In this document: piece by piece, positions 30,624-40,106 of the stretch
Position numbering within the stretch: the first letter of the stretch is position 1
Layout of the letters: each line of letters opens with the position of its first letter
NCBI RefSeq assembly: GCF_014654725.1
Contig: NZ_JACVZV010000030.1
Location: forward strand, 62,001-126,000
Reading direction: 5' to 3'
Length of the DNA stretch: 64,000 bases
DNA from: Vulcanococcus sp. Clear-D1
GTDB lineage: Bacteria > Cyanobacteriota > Cyanobacteriia > PCC-6307 > Cyanobiaceae
The notes under the pieces: model-generated
Databases searched by the model: none
What the model was told of the DNA's origin: nothing
Seen by the model: the letters and a program-made list of their open reading frames with translations, nothing else
Program-made: the position numbers and the translations under genes

Positions 30624-31316
30624 TCAAAAAGCTTCCAAAGCCCGCCGGTAAGCAGCCACCTGCAGGTCGACACCGGTAATGGCGGTGCCTACCACCACGG
30701 CATCCGCGCCCAGGCTGCGGGATTGCAACGCCTGCTCCGCGCTGGCAATGCCGCCTTCACAGATCAGCAGCGTGTCTGGCGGAAGCTCACGGCGAAGCTC
30801 GGGAATCAACGCCCAGGCAGGAGGCCGTAAGGCCGCCGTGCCCTCGGTGTAGCCGTAGAGCGTGGTGCCCACCCACTGGCAGCCCAGAGCAGCAGCTTGC
30901 AGACCATTGGCCAGGCTGTCGACATCCGCCATCAGCACGGCACCCAGATCGGTGCGTGCACGCTGCACCAGCTCGGCCAGCACGGCGCCCTCTGGCCGCA
31001 GGCGCTCGGTGGCATCGAGAGCGATCACATCCGCGCCTGCCGCCCAAACCGCCTGGATCTCCTCCCAACCCGGCGTGATGTACACGGGACTATCGGGGTA
31101 GGTGCGCTTCCATAGCCCCACAATCAGAGCCTCCGGACAGCGGCGCCGGACCGCACCGATGTGCTCGGGGCTCTCCAAGCGCACACCCACGGCACCGTTG
31201 TTGAGGCTGGCTTCCGCCATGGCGGCAATCACCTCGTTCTGGCGCATCGGTGATCCCTCCGGGGCCTGCACCGACACGATCAGTCCTCCCTGCAGCTCGG
31301 CGCGTTCAGGCAGCAC
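30624..31316 (-). CDS. nanE: Putative N-acetylmannosamine-6-phosphate 2-epimerase
   Basis: 230 residues from GTG 31316, the normal NanE length. The TIM-barrel shows GLIVSVQAPEGSPM at the start, GAVGVRLESPEHI, TPGWEEIQAVWAAGADVIALDAT, and ICEGGIASAEQALQ, with a VVVGTAITG phosphate site at the end. NanE converts ManNAc-6-P to GlcNAc-6-P. No other sialic-acid genes (nanA, nanK) are linked. The start overlaps the upstream hypothetical gene by 11 bases. Confidence 0.9.
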   Translation of the reverse strand: MLPERAELQGGLIVSVQAPEGSPMRQNEVIAAMAEASLNNGAVGVRLESPEHIGAVRRRCPEALIVGLWKRTYPDSPVYITPGWEEIQAVWAAGADVIALDATERLRPEGAVLAELVQRARTDLGAVLMADVDSLANGLQAAALGCQWVGTTLYGYTEGTAALRPPAWALIPELRRELPPDTLLICEGGIASAEQALQSRSLGADAVVVGTAITGVDLQVAAYRRALEAF

Positions 31317-31710
31317 GGCGAGTCTCCTGATCGGGCAGCCAGGCCCGCAGTTGCACCACCGCGGGATGGCTGGGGGCCGGCGCCGGCCGGGTAGCTCTTG
31401 GCAGCTGGGGCTCGAGGCGCGGCAAGGGCACCAGGGGCTCGGCGGCAACGAGCATCGAGTCCTCCAACACCGGCTCCGGAGCAGGGCTTTGCAGCGTCTG
31501 CCACCACGCCCAAGCCTCAGGATTGGCAGCATCCAGCTCCTGGCTGAGAGCTGTCAGAGCGCTCACGCCCTGGCGGTGCACCCACTGGCCCAGCAGGCGT
31601 TCGATCAAGGGAACATCACGAGCCACCAGAGCAGCCTGCAAGGCCAGGATTTGCGCCTGCCGGCGGGCCTGGGGTGAAGGAGAAGCGAGAGGTCGAACAG
31701 CCACAGGCAA
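31306..31710 (-). CDS. Conserved hypothetical protein
   Basis: 134 residues. The N-terminal half is an Ala/Gln-rich helical region (QARRQAQILALQAALVARDV, then LLGQWVHRQGVSALTALSQEL); the C-terminal half is Pro-rich and ends QLRAWLPDQETRRAA. No signal peptide, membrane segment or known motif. It sits between an ABC permease (4-base gap) and nanE (11-base overlap), so it is surely translated with them. Function unknown. Confidence 0.65.
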   Translation of the reverse strand: MPVAVRPLASPSPQARRQAQILALQAALVARDVPLIERLLGQWVHRQGVSALTALSQELDAANPEAWAWWQTLQSPAPEPVLEDSMLVAAEPLVPLPRLEPQLPRATRPAPAPSHPAVVQLRAWLPDQETRRAA

Positions 31711-31714
31711 CGGA

Positions 31715-32581
31715 TCAGGCGAGCTTGCGATCCAGCAGCGGGCGGATCAACAGGAACAGACCCAGCGCCAAAGCAGCCAGCACTCCCAGACAGGCCGCCG
31801 CGCTCAGCTCCCCGTAGGGAGCCACCAGCACCACAGCTGACAGCGAGAACTGGCCGGCGTAGGCGGCGCGAATCGGTTCAATCGCGAAGGTAAGAGGATT
31901 CAGGGCGGCAAGCCAGCCCAACCAGGTGGGCATGAACGAAATCGGCGCCAAGGCGGTGCTCGCAAACAGCAGCGGCAGGTTGGCCACGAAAATCACCGCG
32001 ATCAACTCGATGTGGCCCGGCAGGGCAAAGGCCAGCCCCAGGCTGAGCCCGGTGACCGCAAACACCAACAGCAGCAGCGTGATCAGCACCAGCAGCAAAC
32101 CGGCACCGCCCGGCCAGCCGTAACCCAACGCCCAAGCGGTGACCATGATCGCCACGCTCTGCACCAGGCTCAAGGCCGTGATGTAGAGGACGGAAGCCAG
32201 CACGATCGAGCTACGGGATCGCAATGGCGCCACCAGGAGGCGATTGAGAAAGCCGAATTCGCGATCGAACATCACCGGCAAGCCTGCGTTGAGAGCAGCG
32301 CTGAAAGCGGTGAACACGATCACGCCGGCACCGAGAAAGCGGCCATAGCTCATGCCATCGGGCAGCAGCCCCTCGGGCGCGTTGGCGAACAGGGCACCAA
32401 ACAGCACCAGCCAGATCAGCGGTTGCAGCACACCGGCCACCAGGGTGGAGGGTCGGCGGGCCAGCTGCAGGAACAGCCGACGGGTGAGCGCCAGGGTTTC
32501 CTGCACGAGTTCCGCGGTGGCGGAACGCTGGGGAGGCGTTGCAGCCGCAGCGTTGATCAGAGAGGGAGCGGCGCTGGTCAT
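31715..32581 (-). CDS. ABC-2 type transporter permease (DrrB-like)
   Basis: A 288-residue membrane protein with six predicted helices and the ABC-2 pattern (RRPSTLVAGVLQPLIWLVLF, and VTAWALGYGWP). The N-terminus is cytoplasmic. It pairs with the ATPase encoded 45 bases upstream. Such two-component exporters move lipids, polysaccharides or drugs. The location downstream of ctaA-ctaB suggests co-expression with heme a synthesis but gives no direct substrate. Confidence 0.9.
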   Translation of the reverse strand: MTSAAPSLINAAAATPPQRSATAELVQETLALTRRLFLQLARRPSTLVAGVLQPLIWLVLFGALFANAPEGLLPDGMSYGRFLGAGVIVFTAFSAALNAGLPVMFDREFGFLNRLLVAPLRSRSSIVLASVLYITALSLVQSVAIMVTAWALGYGWPGGAGLLLVLITLLLLVFAVTGLSLGLAFALPGHIELIAVIFVANLPLLFASTALAPISFMPTWLGWLAALNPLTFAIEPIRAAYAGQFSLSAVVLVAPYGELSAAACLGVLAALALGLFLLIRPLLDRKLA

Positions 32582-32626
32582 CGCGGCTGAAGAAGAAACA
32601 ACGACGGAAGAGAGAAAGAAACGCGA

Positions 32627-33670
32627 TCAGCGCATCGATTGCTTGCGCTCAGCCTTGGGATCGCGGCTGCCCGCCACGGCCAGCTCCGCATCCATCAGGG
32701 TGCGGCCGGTGGCCTGGAGGTACACATCATCGAGGCTGGGGCGGCTCTGGGCCAGGGCAAACACCGGCAACTGGGCTTCCGCCAGCTGGCGGCGAAGCTG
32801 CTCCACCACCCCGTCGTGCTCCACCACCAGGTTGAGCGAATAGCCCTGGGCGCGGTTCACCACCACCTGGCGCACCCCGGGGCAGCGCTGCAGGAGCTGC
32901 TGCACCTGCAACGCCTCGGGTTCATCGCTGAATTCGCGCACCCGCAGGGTGACCCGATCACCACCTAAAGCCGCCTTCAACTCAGAAGGCTGACCAGCGG
33001 CGATCACCCGACCGCCCTCAATGATCGCGAGCTGATCGGCCAGAGCATCCACCTCCTCGAGGTAGTGGCTGCTGAGCAGCACCGTGGTGCCTTGATCGCG
33101 CAGTTGGCGCAGCACCTGCCAAATGGCAGCACGGCTCTCGATATCAAGACCAACTGTGGGCTCATCCAGCACCAACACCTGGGGCCGATGCAGCAGGCCC
33201 GAAGCGAGATCCAAACGGCGACGCATCCCTCCGGAATAGGTGCCGCTGCGACGATCAATCCAGTCATCCATGGCCAGAAGCGCGATCAGCTCGGCGATGC
33301 GCTGATCGCGATCGGCGCGGCTCAGGTGATAGAGGTCGCCTTGAAGCTGCAGCAATTCGCGGCCGCTGAGGATTTTGTCGAGGGCCACTTCCTGGGCCAC
33401 ATAACCGAGGCGCTCACGCACGCCGCGGGGATCGCGCAGGGCATCCACACCTGCAACACGCACGCTGCCGCTACAGGGTGCCAGGAGGGTGGCGAGGATG
33501 CGCAGGGTGGTGGTTTTCCCAGCGCCGTTGGGGCCGAGCAAACCGAACAGGCTGCCCGCCGGCACGCTCAAGTTGAGGCCATCGAGTGCCACGACAGCCC
33601 GATCGCCCTTGCCGTAGCGCTTGCTCACATCCCGGAGCTCGATCACCCCTTCCGGCATCCCATCCGCCAA
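32627..33670 (-). CDS. ABC transporter ATP-binding protein (DrrA family)
   Basis: 347 residues. Walker A GPNGAGKTT, Q-loop in GYVAQEVAL, ABC signature YSGGMRRRLDLA, Walker B VLVLDEPTVGLD and the switch His in SSHYLEE are all intact. A C-terminal DrrA-type domain of about 110 residues follows the core. It energises the adjacent permease. A second ATG four codons in (33658) is an alternative start. Confidence 0.94.
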   Translation of the reverse strand: MADGMPEGVIELRDVSKRYGKGDRAVVALDGLNLSVPAGSLFGLLGPNGAGKTTTLRILATLLAPCSGSVRVAGVDALRDPRGVRERLGYVAQEVALDKILSGRELLQLQGDLYHLSRADRDQRIAELIALLAMDDWIDRRSGTYSGGMRRRLDLASGLLHRPQVLVLDEPTVGLDIESRAAIWQVLRQLRDQGTTVLLSSHYLEEVDALADQLAIIEGGRVIAAGQPSELKAALGGDRVTLRVREFSDEPEALQVQQLLQRCPGVRQVVVNRAQGYSLNLVVEHDGVVEQLRRQLAEAQLPVFALAQSRPSLDDVYLQATGRTLMDAELAVAGSRDPKAERKQSMR

Positions 33671-33715
33671 GCGTTCAGGCTCCCTGTGACCAGTGGAAAA
33701 GCCAATCTAGAAAGC

Positions 33716-34735
33716 TCAAGCTGCCAAGGCTGCGGCCAGGGTGAAACCTGCCTTGCCGGACCCGGCCAGAGCCAACAGATCCCAACCCTGGGAGCTCAGC
33801 ACGTCGCCGGCAGGCAACCGAGCCAGGAGCAGCAGCAGGCAGATCCCGAACAGATAGAGGATCGACCAGCGAAACAGCCCCCGGGCGCGCTGCACATCAT
33901 CGGGGTCCTGATGGAGCCGCCAGGCCATCTGAATCAAGCGCGCATCAAAAGGCAGCAGCAGCAGGCCATACAGCAGACCACCGCTCGGCAAAGCCCAAAC
34001 CCCCAGCAGGCTGAGCACGACGGTGAGGGCGGCATACACGCTGATGCCCCGTGCCGTGGCAGCGGTGCCCTTCACCACCGGCAGCATCGGGATGCCGACG
34101 GCGCGGTAGTCCTCGCGCAGCAAGAGCGCCAGGGCCCAGAAGTGGGCCGGGGTCCACACCATCACCAGAGCAAACAGCCACCAGCTGCCCAGCCCCAGGT
34201 GGCCCGTGGCCGCAGCAGCCCCCACCAGGGGAGGAATAGCGCCGGCCACTCCACCGATCACGATGTTTTGTGACGTGCGCGGCTTGAGCAGCACGGTGTA
34301 CAGCAACACGTAGCTACAGAGGCCCAGCAGGGCCAGGCTGGCGGCCAGGCAATTCACACCACCCACCAGCAAGGTGGATGCCGTGAGCGCCAGGGCCACC
34401 GCGATGGCAAAGGCCGTGCCCATCGATAGGCGCCCGGAAGGGAGGGCCCGGGAGCTGGTGCGCTGCATACGGCCATCGAGCTCCTGCTCCCAGAGGCAGT
34501 TGAGAACACCGGCTGCGGCAGCGGCCAGCGCTCCACCGCCGAGCGTGCAGGCCAGGCGCAGGGGAGGCAGCGGCCAACCCTCGGAGAGGGCCATGCCCCC
34601 CAGGGTGGTGGCCAGCAGCAGCGGAATCAGCCGCGGCTTGGCGATCTCCAACCAAGGCGGCAGCTTCACCTTCGCCCGGGAAGGAACAGCCTGTTCGCGG
34701 CTCAGGCCCGTTGAAACAGCAGGAGCACTAACCAC
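33716..34735 (-). CDS. ctaB: Protoheme IX farnesyltransferase (heme o synthase)
   Basis: 339 residues from GTG 34735, which overlaps the last 8 bases of ctaA, so the two are coupled. It is a UbiA-superfamily membrane enzyme with about eight helices; the first catalytic motif is [19 protein letters not shown], and a second lies in the [14 protein letters not shown] region. It farnesylates heme b to heme o, the precursor of heme a for the oxidase encoded divergently. Confidence 0.96.
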   Translation of the reverse strand: MVSAPAVSTGLSREQAVPSRAKVKLPPWLEIAKPRLIPLLLATTLGGMALSEGWPLPPLRLACTLGGGALAAAAAGVLNCLWEQELDGRMQRTSSRALPSGRLSMGTAFAIAVALALTASTLLVGGVNCLAASLALLGLCSYVLLYTVLLKPRTSQNIVIGGVAGAIPPLVGAAAATGHLGLGSWWLFALVMVWTPAHFWALALLLREDYRAVGIPMLPVVKGTAATARGISVYAALTVVLSLLGVWALPSGGLLYGLLLLPFDARLIQMAWRLHQDPDDVQRARGLFRWSILYLFGICLLLLLARLPAGDVLSSQGWDLLALAGSGKAGFTLAAALAA

Positions 34736-35651
34736 GCGACACCTCCAAACGAACGGGCTCAAGCAGGCTGCGGCTGAACCAGGCGGCGAGCACCGCCACG
34801 AGGAACGCCGCCATCAGTTGGTGCGCCACGGTGACCGCGGGCACCGCCAGGGTGAGGCGCAGGCTCATCACACCCAGGGCCACCTGGGCGATCACCGCCA
34901 GAGCCGCGAGGGCAGCCAGCACACGCTCGGCCTGCCATCGCCACAGGCCCCAAGCGGCGGTCACCAACACCGCAGCCGCCACCGGCCTGGCGCCGAGGCG
35001 ATGGGCGAACAGCCAACCGCAGCCCTCGCCGGAGCTCAGGCAACGGCCGGCGGCCCATTGGGTGGCCATCAAGCCGCCGAGCAGGCACTGGCCGAGGGCC
35101 AGCAGAGCCACCACTCCAACCAGCCCGGGCCAGAGCCGATCCAGTGAGAAACGGCTCGCTTGAGGAGGCTTGGCCGATGTGGATGGCTCCAGCAGAACCT
35201 GCGTACAGGCACTGAGCAACGCCACCAGTAGCAACGCTGTAACCAGGTGAGCCGTCACCACTGAAAACGGCAACAGCAGCGTCACCGTGAGGGCGCCAAG
35301 GCCGCCCTGCACAGCCACCAGCAGCAGGGCGAGGCCAGAGAGCCAGGGCACCGCGCGGGGCAGCTCACGCCGCCACCACGTACTCAGTGCCGCCTGTACC
35401 AACAGGCCCATCCCCACCACGAAGGCATCCAGCCGGTGGAACCACTCCAGGAACACCTGCAGATTCATCTGCCGTCCCGGCAGGAGGGATCCATAACAGA
35501 GGGGCCAATCCGGACAGGCCAGCCCGGCTTCCATCACCCGAGTGGCTCCACCGATGCCCACCAGGGCGATAAGGGCCACCAAGAGGTGGGCGCTGAGCGC
35601 AGCGAGCGCGGCACGGCGACCGATCGGCGGCGTGAGAGTGATGGCCGTCAT
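34728..35651 (-). CDS. ctaA: Heme a synthase
   Basis: 307 residues with eight predicted helices. Conserved blocks are [21 protein letters not shown] and a heme-binding EWFHRLDAF, with further His residues in later helices ([30 protein letters not shown]). It oxidises the methyl group of heme o to the formyl of heme a. It is first in the minus-strand run ctaA-ctaB-ABC transporter and divergent from ctaC. Confidence 0.95.
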   Translation of the reverse strand: MTAITLTPPIGRRAALAALSAHLLVALIALVGIGGATRVMEAGLACPDWPLCYGSLLPGRQMNLQVFLEWFHRLDAFVVGMGLLVQAALSTWWRRELPRAVPWLSGLALLLVAVQGGLGALTVTLLLPFSVVTAHLVTALLLVALLSACTQVLLEPSTSAKPPQASRFSLDRLWPGLVGVVALLALGQCLLGGLMATQWAAGRCLSSGEGCGWLFAHRLGARPVAAAVLVTAAWGLWRWQAERVLAALAALAVIAQVALGVMSLRLTLAVPAVTVAHQLMAAFLVAVLAAWFSRSLLEPVRLEVSRG

Positions 35652-35837
35652 CGGGCTATAACAACCGCGGTTGGGCTGAAACTAACCAGGGCAACAGGCG
35701 GCCACACGATTGCATCAGTCCACGTTGCAATCGGTGTTCAATCCCTCACCGGAGCCGGCTCGATTGCTGCAAAGGTCAACAGCGGCAGACCATCCCCGGA
35801 GAACGTCCATAGGGTTGGGCGTTAGAAGCCCGCAGCT
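35652..35837. promoter_or_regulatory. Divergent ctaA / ctaCDE control region
   Basis: A 186-base spacer that must hold promoters for both directions. It contains an inverted repeat, GATTGCA at 35708-35714 and TGCAATC at 35726-35732, separated by 11 bases, and further CAATC/GATTG words between about 35738 and 35766. This arrangement could be an operator for a dimeric regulator. Promoter boxes could not be assigned with confidence. Confidence 0.45.
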
Positions 35838-36671
35838 ATGCGGATCCCTCCCGCCATCCTCACGCTGCTAGCCGGCATGGCCCTCGTGCTCTTCGGGCTG
35901 TGGGTGGGTCAGAACGTGAATCTTTTGCCCGTGGATGCCAGCGCCAACGCGCCGGTGTACGACGAGCTCTTCCGCGTGCTGTTCAGCATCGGTTCGATCC
36001 TGTTCATCGGGATCGTGGGACTGATCCTCTACAGCCTGGTTCGTTTTCGTCGCCGCGTCGGCGAAACCGGCGATGGAGCTGCGATCGAAGGCAATCTGCC
36101 TCTGGAGATTCTCTGGACAGCGATCCCGGCCGTTGTGGTTCTGTTTGTGGGGATTTACAGCTACGACATCTACGACCGCATGGGCGGCATGACCCCGCTC
36201 AACGACCACGGCATGCATGGCATGCAGCACAGCGAGGAGCGCACCTGGGGCGGCATCAGCCCCGTGGCTCTTGAGGCCGATGGGGCCATCGCACCCCTAC
36301 CGGTGGATGTGACGGCCATGCAATTTGCCTTCATCTTCCATTACCCCGATTCCGACATCACCAGCGGCGAACTGCATGTTCCTTTAGGACAACCGGTGGC
36401 CCTTCAGATGAAAGCCCTCGATGTGATCCATGCCTTCTGGGTGCCGCAATTTCGTCTCAAACAAGATGTGATCCCCGGTCAACCCACCCTGCTGAGCTTC
36501 ACCCCCACCCGAGCGGGCCAATACCCGATCGTGTGCGCAGAGCTCTGCGGGCCTTATCACGGCGGCATGCGCTCCACGGTGATCGTGGAGGAGCCTGAAA
36601 GCTTCGCGGCCTGGGTCGCCAAGAACAGCCCCAATCCCCCTGCTGAGTCCCCCACCGCGGTGCAGTCATGA
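35838..36671 (+). CDS. ctaC: Cytochrome c oxidase subunit II
   Basis: 277 residues: two N-terminal membrane helices, then a periplasmic/lumenal cupredoxin domain. The binuclear CuA site is complete, with the first His in VIHAFWVPQF and the CAELCGPYHGGM motif. A His/Met-rich loop (NDHGMHGMQHSEER) lies between helix 2 and the cupredoxin core. It accepts electrons from plastocyanin or cytochrome c. ATGA overlap with ctaD. Confidence 0.97.
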   Translation: MRIPPAILTLLAGMALVLFGLWVGQNVNLLPVDASANAPVYDELFRVLFSIGSILFIGIVGLILYSLVRFRRRVGETGDGAAIEGNLPLEILWTAIPAVVVLFVGIYSYDIYDRMGGMTPLNDHGMHGMQHSEERTWGGISPVALEADGAIAPLPVDVTAMQFAFIFHYPDSDITSGELHVPLGQPVALQMKALDVIHAFWVPQFRLKQDVIPGQPTLLSFTPTRAGQYPIVCAELCGPYHGGMRSTVIVEEPESFAAWVAKNSPNPPAESPTAVQS

Positions 36672-38335
36672 CCCTCAGCCTCAACCCCTCAGAATCACTG
36701 CAGCCACAGGGCTGGCTGCGCTACCTCAGCTTCAGCACTGATCACAAAGTGATCGGCCTGCAATACCTAGTGTGTGGCTTCCTCTTCTATCTGATCGGTG
36801 GGGCCCTCGCCGGAGCAATCCGCACCGAGCTGGTCACACCGATTTCCGATTTCCTCCCCAGGGAGACCTACAACGAAGTGCTCACCCTGCACGGCACGGT
36901 GATGATCTTCCTCTGGATCGTACCGGTGGTGAATGGGGCCTTCGGGAACTATCTGATCCCGTTCTATGTGGGAGCCCGCGACATGGCCTTCCCGCGGCTG
37001 AACGCCGTGGCCTTCTGGCTGATTCCACCTGCCGGCCTCCTGCTGATCAGCAGCTATTTCGTGACCGGTGCGGCGCAATCGGGCTGGACCGCTTACCCAC
37101 CCCTGAGCATCACCACCCCCGCCACTGGCCAGATCATCTGGATTTTGAGTGTTCTGCTCCTGGGAGGCAGCTCGATCTTCGGCGGCATCAATTTCATCGC
37201 CACGATCCTGAAGCTGCGCCGCCCTGGGCTCGGCTTAATGCAACTACCGATGTATTGCTGGGCGATGCTTGGCACCAGCATCCTGGTGGTGCTCTCTACC
37301 CCTGTGCTTGCCGGCACCTTGGTGCTGCTCAGCTTCGACATCATCGCCCACACCGGTTTCTTCAATCCGGCCCTCGGCGGCAATGCCGTTGTGTATCAAC
37401 ACCTGTTCTGGTTTTACTCACACCCGGCGGTGTACATCATGGTGCTGCCGGCTTTTGGCCTGGTGAGTGAAATCCTTCCGGTGCATGCACGCAAGCCCCT
37501 CTTCGGCTACACCACCATGGTGTATTCGATCATGGCGATTGTGTTTCTGGGTCTGATTGTGTGGGCCCACCACATGTTCACCAGTGGCACACCGCCCTGG
37601 ATGCGCCTGTTCTTCACCATCGCCACGGCCTTCATCGCCGTTCCAACAGGGATCAAATTTTTCAACTGGCTGGCCACCCTCTGGGGCGGCAAGATCAGCC
37701 TGAACACGGCGATGCTGTTCTGCTGCGGCTTCATCGTGAACTTCGTGTTCGGCGGCATCACCGGCGTGGCCCTGGCCCAGGTGCCGTTCGATATCCACGT
37801 GCACGACACCTACTTCGTTGTCGGCCATTTCCACTACATCGTCTACGGCGGCACGGTGTTTGTGATCTTTGCCTCCATCTACCACTGGTATCCGAAGGTG
37901 ACAGGCCGTCTGCTCAACGAACCGCTTGGGCAGCTGCACTTCTGGCTCACCTTCGTGGGTTTCAACCTCTGCTTTGCGCCGCAGCACTGGCTTGGCCTGA
38001 ACGGCATGCCGCGCCGCGTGGCCGAATACGACCCCCAATTCACGCTGATCAACCAGTTCAGCAGTGCCGGTGCCCTGCTGATGGCGATCAGCACGTTTCC
38101 ATTCCTGATCAACGTGGTGATGAGCGCCTCCAACGGCGCCCCCGCCGGTGACAACCCCTGGAACGCCCTCACCCCCGAATGGCTCACCAGTTCACCGCCA
38201 CCCGTGGAGAACTGGCATGGCGAGCCGCCATTGGTGCACGAGCCCTATGGCTATGGCGTGACACCCGGCGAGCTGAGCCTTGAGGCCAGCAGTGGCCGCG
38301 ACCTGTGGAACCTCGGCCAGGGAGATCAACGATGA
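36668..38335 (+). CDS. ctaD: Cytochrome c oxidase subunit I
   Basis: 555 residues, twelve membrane helices. Heme and CuB ligands are recognisable: the first His in LTLHGTVMIF, HPAVY with the cross-linked Tyr, the HH pair in IVWAHHMF, and the two His of VVGHFHYIVYG. Helix VI reads FYSHPAVYIMVLPAFG, that is, YS without the Glu of mitochondrial-type oxidases, an A2-type proton-channel signature. It forms the O2-reducing centre. Confidence 0.97.
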   Translation: MTLSLNPSESLQPQGWLRYLSFSTDHKVIGLQYLVCGFLFYLIGGALAGAIRTELVTPISDFLPRETYNEVLTLHGTVMIFLWIVPVVNGAFGNYLIPFYVGARDMAFPRLNAVAFWLIPPAGLLLISSYFVTGAAQSGWTAYPPLSITTPATGQIIWILSVLLLGGSSIFGGINFIATILKLRRPGLGLMQLPMYCWAMLGTSILVVLSTPVLAGTLVLLSFDIIAHTGFFNPALGGNAVVYQHLFWFYSHPAVYIMVLPAFGLVSEILPVHARKPLFGYTTMVYSIMAIVFLGLIVWAHHMFTSGTPPWMRLFFTIATAFIAVPTGIKFFNWLATLWGGKISLNTAMLFCCGFIVNFVFGGITGVALAQVPFDIHVHDTYFVVGHFHYIVYGGTVFVIFASIYHWYPKVTGRLLNEPLGQLHFWLTFVGFNLCFAPQHWLGLNGMPRRVAEYDPQFTLINQFSSAGALLMAISTFPFLINVVMSASNGAPAGDNPWNALTPEWLTSSPPPVENWHGEPPLVHEPYGYGVTPGELSLEASSGRDLWNLGQGDQR

Positions 38336-38934
38336 CCAGCCTTCAGAGCGAGAGCCTCTCCCAGCACGCCGGCGAGGCCGCCCATGCCGAGGGCCATGGC
38401 GACCACCGCATCTTTGGCCTGGCCACCTTCCTGGTGGCGGATGGGATGACCTTCGCCGGCTTCTTCGCTGCCTACCTCACCTTCCGGGCGGTGAACCCAC
38501 TGCCCTCAGGCCACAACTACGAACTGGAGCTGCTGCTGCCCACGCTGAACACGCTGCTGCTACTGGTGAGCAGCTTCACCTTTCACCGCGCAGGAGCCGC
38601 CCTGCGGCGCGGCAACCACCCGCTCTGTCAGCGCTGGCTGCTGCTGACAGCCGCTCTGGGCTTCAGCTTCCTGGCAGGCCAGATGAAGGAGTACTTCTCC
38701 CTGCCCTTCGGCCTCACCGACAACCTGTTCGCCAGCACCTTCTATGCCATCACCGGCTTCCACGGCCTGCACGTGACACTCGGCGGGCTGATGATCCTGA
38801 TCGTGTGGTGGCAGAGCCGCGAAGGTGGTCGGATCAGCATCGACAATCAGTTCCCACTGGAGGCGGCTGAGCTCTACTGGCACTTTGTAGATGGGATCTG
38901 GGTGATCCTCTACGGGCTGCTTTATCTGCTTTGA
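38332..38934 (+). CDS. ctaE: Cytochrome c oxidase subunit III
   Basis: 200 residues from ATG 38332, overlapping the ctaD stop (ATGA). Five predicted helices; conserved FLAGQMKEYF, the GFHGLHVTLGGLM motif and the final ELYWHFVDGIWVILYGLLYL match the short five-helix form of subunit III. A His-rich N-terminal tail precedes helix 1. Last gene of ctaCDE. Confidence 0.96.
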   Translation: MTSLQSESLSQHAGEAAHAEGHGDHRIFGLATFLVADGMTFAGFFAAYLTFRAVNPLPSGHNYELELLLPTLNTLLLLVSSFTFHRAGAALRRGNHPLCQRWLLLTAALGFSFLAGQMKEYFSLPFGLTDNLFASTFYAITGFHGLHVTLGGLMILIVWWQSREGGRISIDNQFPLEAAELYWHFVDGIWVILYGLLYLL

Positions 38935-39011
38935 ACAGTTTCTCTGCTTTTGCCCTTGCGGGTGATTGCAGTTGATCGGCACAATCGGGCTACCAGTTCT
39001 CAGCCCCGCCG

Positions 39012-39458
39012 GTGTTCGTTGAAGAGAAAGTGAGCACGCCCGTGCAGATGCTGGAAGGCAAGGCGCTGCTCGATAAGGCACGCGCGCTGAGCAATCGCCC
39101 GGAGGATCAGATCGCACGGGCCTGCGGCTATGTGGGACCGAGCGGCAGGCTGCTGAAGAAGAGTTTCTACCGGGCTCTGGTGGAGGCCAAGGGCTACAAA
39201 CTCCCCAGCCACACGAGCAATGGCAGCGGTGGTGGTGGCGGCACACGTGGCCGCCAGGCCGAGTTCCGCACACGGGTGCACGGCAATGGCAACCTGCTGA
39301 TCGGCCATGCCTACACCCGACGCATGGGGCTGGAGCCGGGGCAGGAATTCAAGATTGAAATCCACCAGGAAACCGGCTCCATCTGGCTGCTGCCCCTCGA
39401 GGAAGGCAACGAGGGCAGCAGCATTGGCGAGAGCAGCGCAGCCGATCAGGCCGGCTGA
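39012..39458 (+). CDS. Cyanobacterial AbrB-family transcriptional regulator
   Basis: 148 residues from GTG 39012; ATG 39048 (beginning MLEGKALLDKARAL) is an alternative. The N-terminal block (GKALLDKARAL, ARACGYVGPSGR, FYRALVEAKGYKLP) is the cyAbrB-specific part; a Gly-rich linker follows, then the AbrB-like DNA-binding half (GHAYTRRMGLEPGQEFKIEI). These regulators control carbon/nitrogen and other global genes in cyanobacteria. The 3' end overlaps the convergent HdeD gene by 13 bases. Confidence 0.88.
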   Translation: MFVEEKVSTPVQMLEGKALLDKARALSNRPEDQIARACGYVGPSGRLLKKSFYRALVEAKGYKLPSHTSNGSGGGGGTRGRQAEFRTRVHGNGNLLIGHAYTRRMGLEPGQEFKIEIHQETGSIWLLPLEEGNEGSSIGESSAADQAG

Positions 39459-40048
39459 GCAGGTCCGCCCCGATCGTCGGGGCCGTGGAAGGCGGCGCTG
39501 AACACCAGCAGATCAATGCCGCTGAACAGAAAGCTGATTCCCACCAGGATTCCCAGCACGCTCAGCAGACCGCCGGCCTTCATCGAAACAATGATCAGGC
39601 CGAGGATGAAGGTGACGATGCCGTTGGCCAGGCCCCAACCCCAACCGGACATGTTGCGGTGCGAGAGAGCCACGATCGCGGCCACCACCCCCTCCACCAG
39701 GAAGACGATGCCGATGGCAAAGGCCAAAGCAGCCACCTGGGCGGCCGCCGGCACGATGCCGGCACTGAATTGCTGAATGATCCAGGCGCCGGTGACCAGG
39801 AACAACGTGGACACCACCAGGCGCCAGAAGCAATGCCAGCGGCTCAGGCGACGTGAGCGGTTGAGGCTGTTGATCCAGCCGAAGATGCCCCCCACCAGAA
39901 AGGCCAGCGCCACGATCACCGTGACCCAGGCGGAGGCGATCACGGGGAACAGCAAGGCCAACACGCCAAGCACCAGCAGCAGGATGCCTTCGGCGATGGT
40001 GAAGCTGCGCAGGGAACTCAGATCGAGCTCCGGTCTGTCGGAAGCCAT
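39446..40048 (-). CDS. HdeD family membrane protein
   Basis: 200 residues from ATG 40048 (an ATG three codons upstream is also in frame). Six predicted helices arranged as three pairs, with repeated small-residue patterns such as ILLLVLGVLALLFPVIAS and IVTFILGLIIVSMKAGGLLSVLGI, typical of the HdeD/DUF308 acid-stress family. Molecular role unclear. Stand-alone gene. Confidence 0.85.
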   Translation of the reverse strand: MASDRPELDLSSLRSFTIAEGILLLVLGVLALLFPVIASAWVTVIVALAFLVGGIFGWINSLNRSRRLSRWHCFWRLVVSTLFLVTGAWIIQQFSAGIVPAAAQVAALAFAIGIVFLVEGVVAAIVALSHRNMSGWGWGLANGIVTFILGLIIVSMKAGGLLSVLGILVGISFLFSGIDLLVFSAAFHGPDDRGGPAQPA

Positions 40049-40106
40049 AGAGAACAATCGTCTACCGGACGGTAGACATGGCGCAGGAGAACGTCAGCTG
40101 CAAGCG

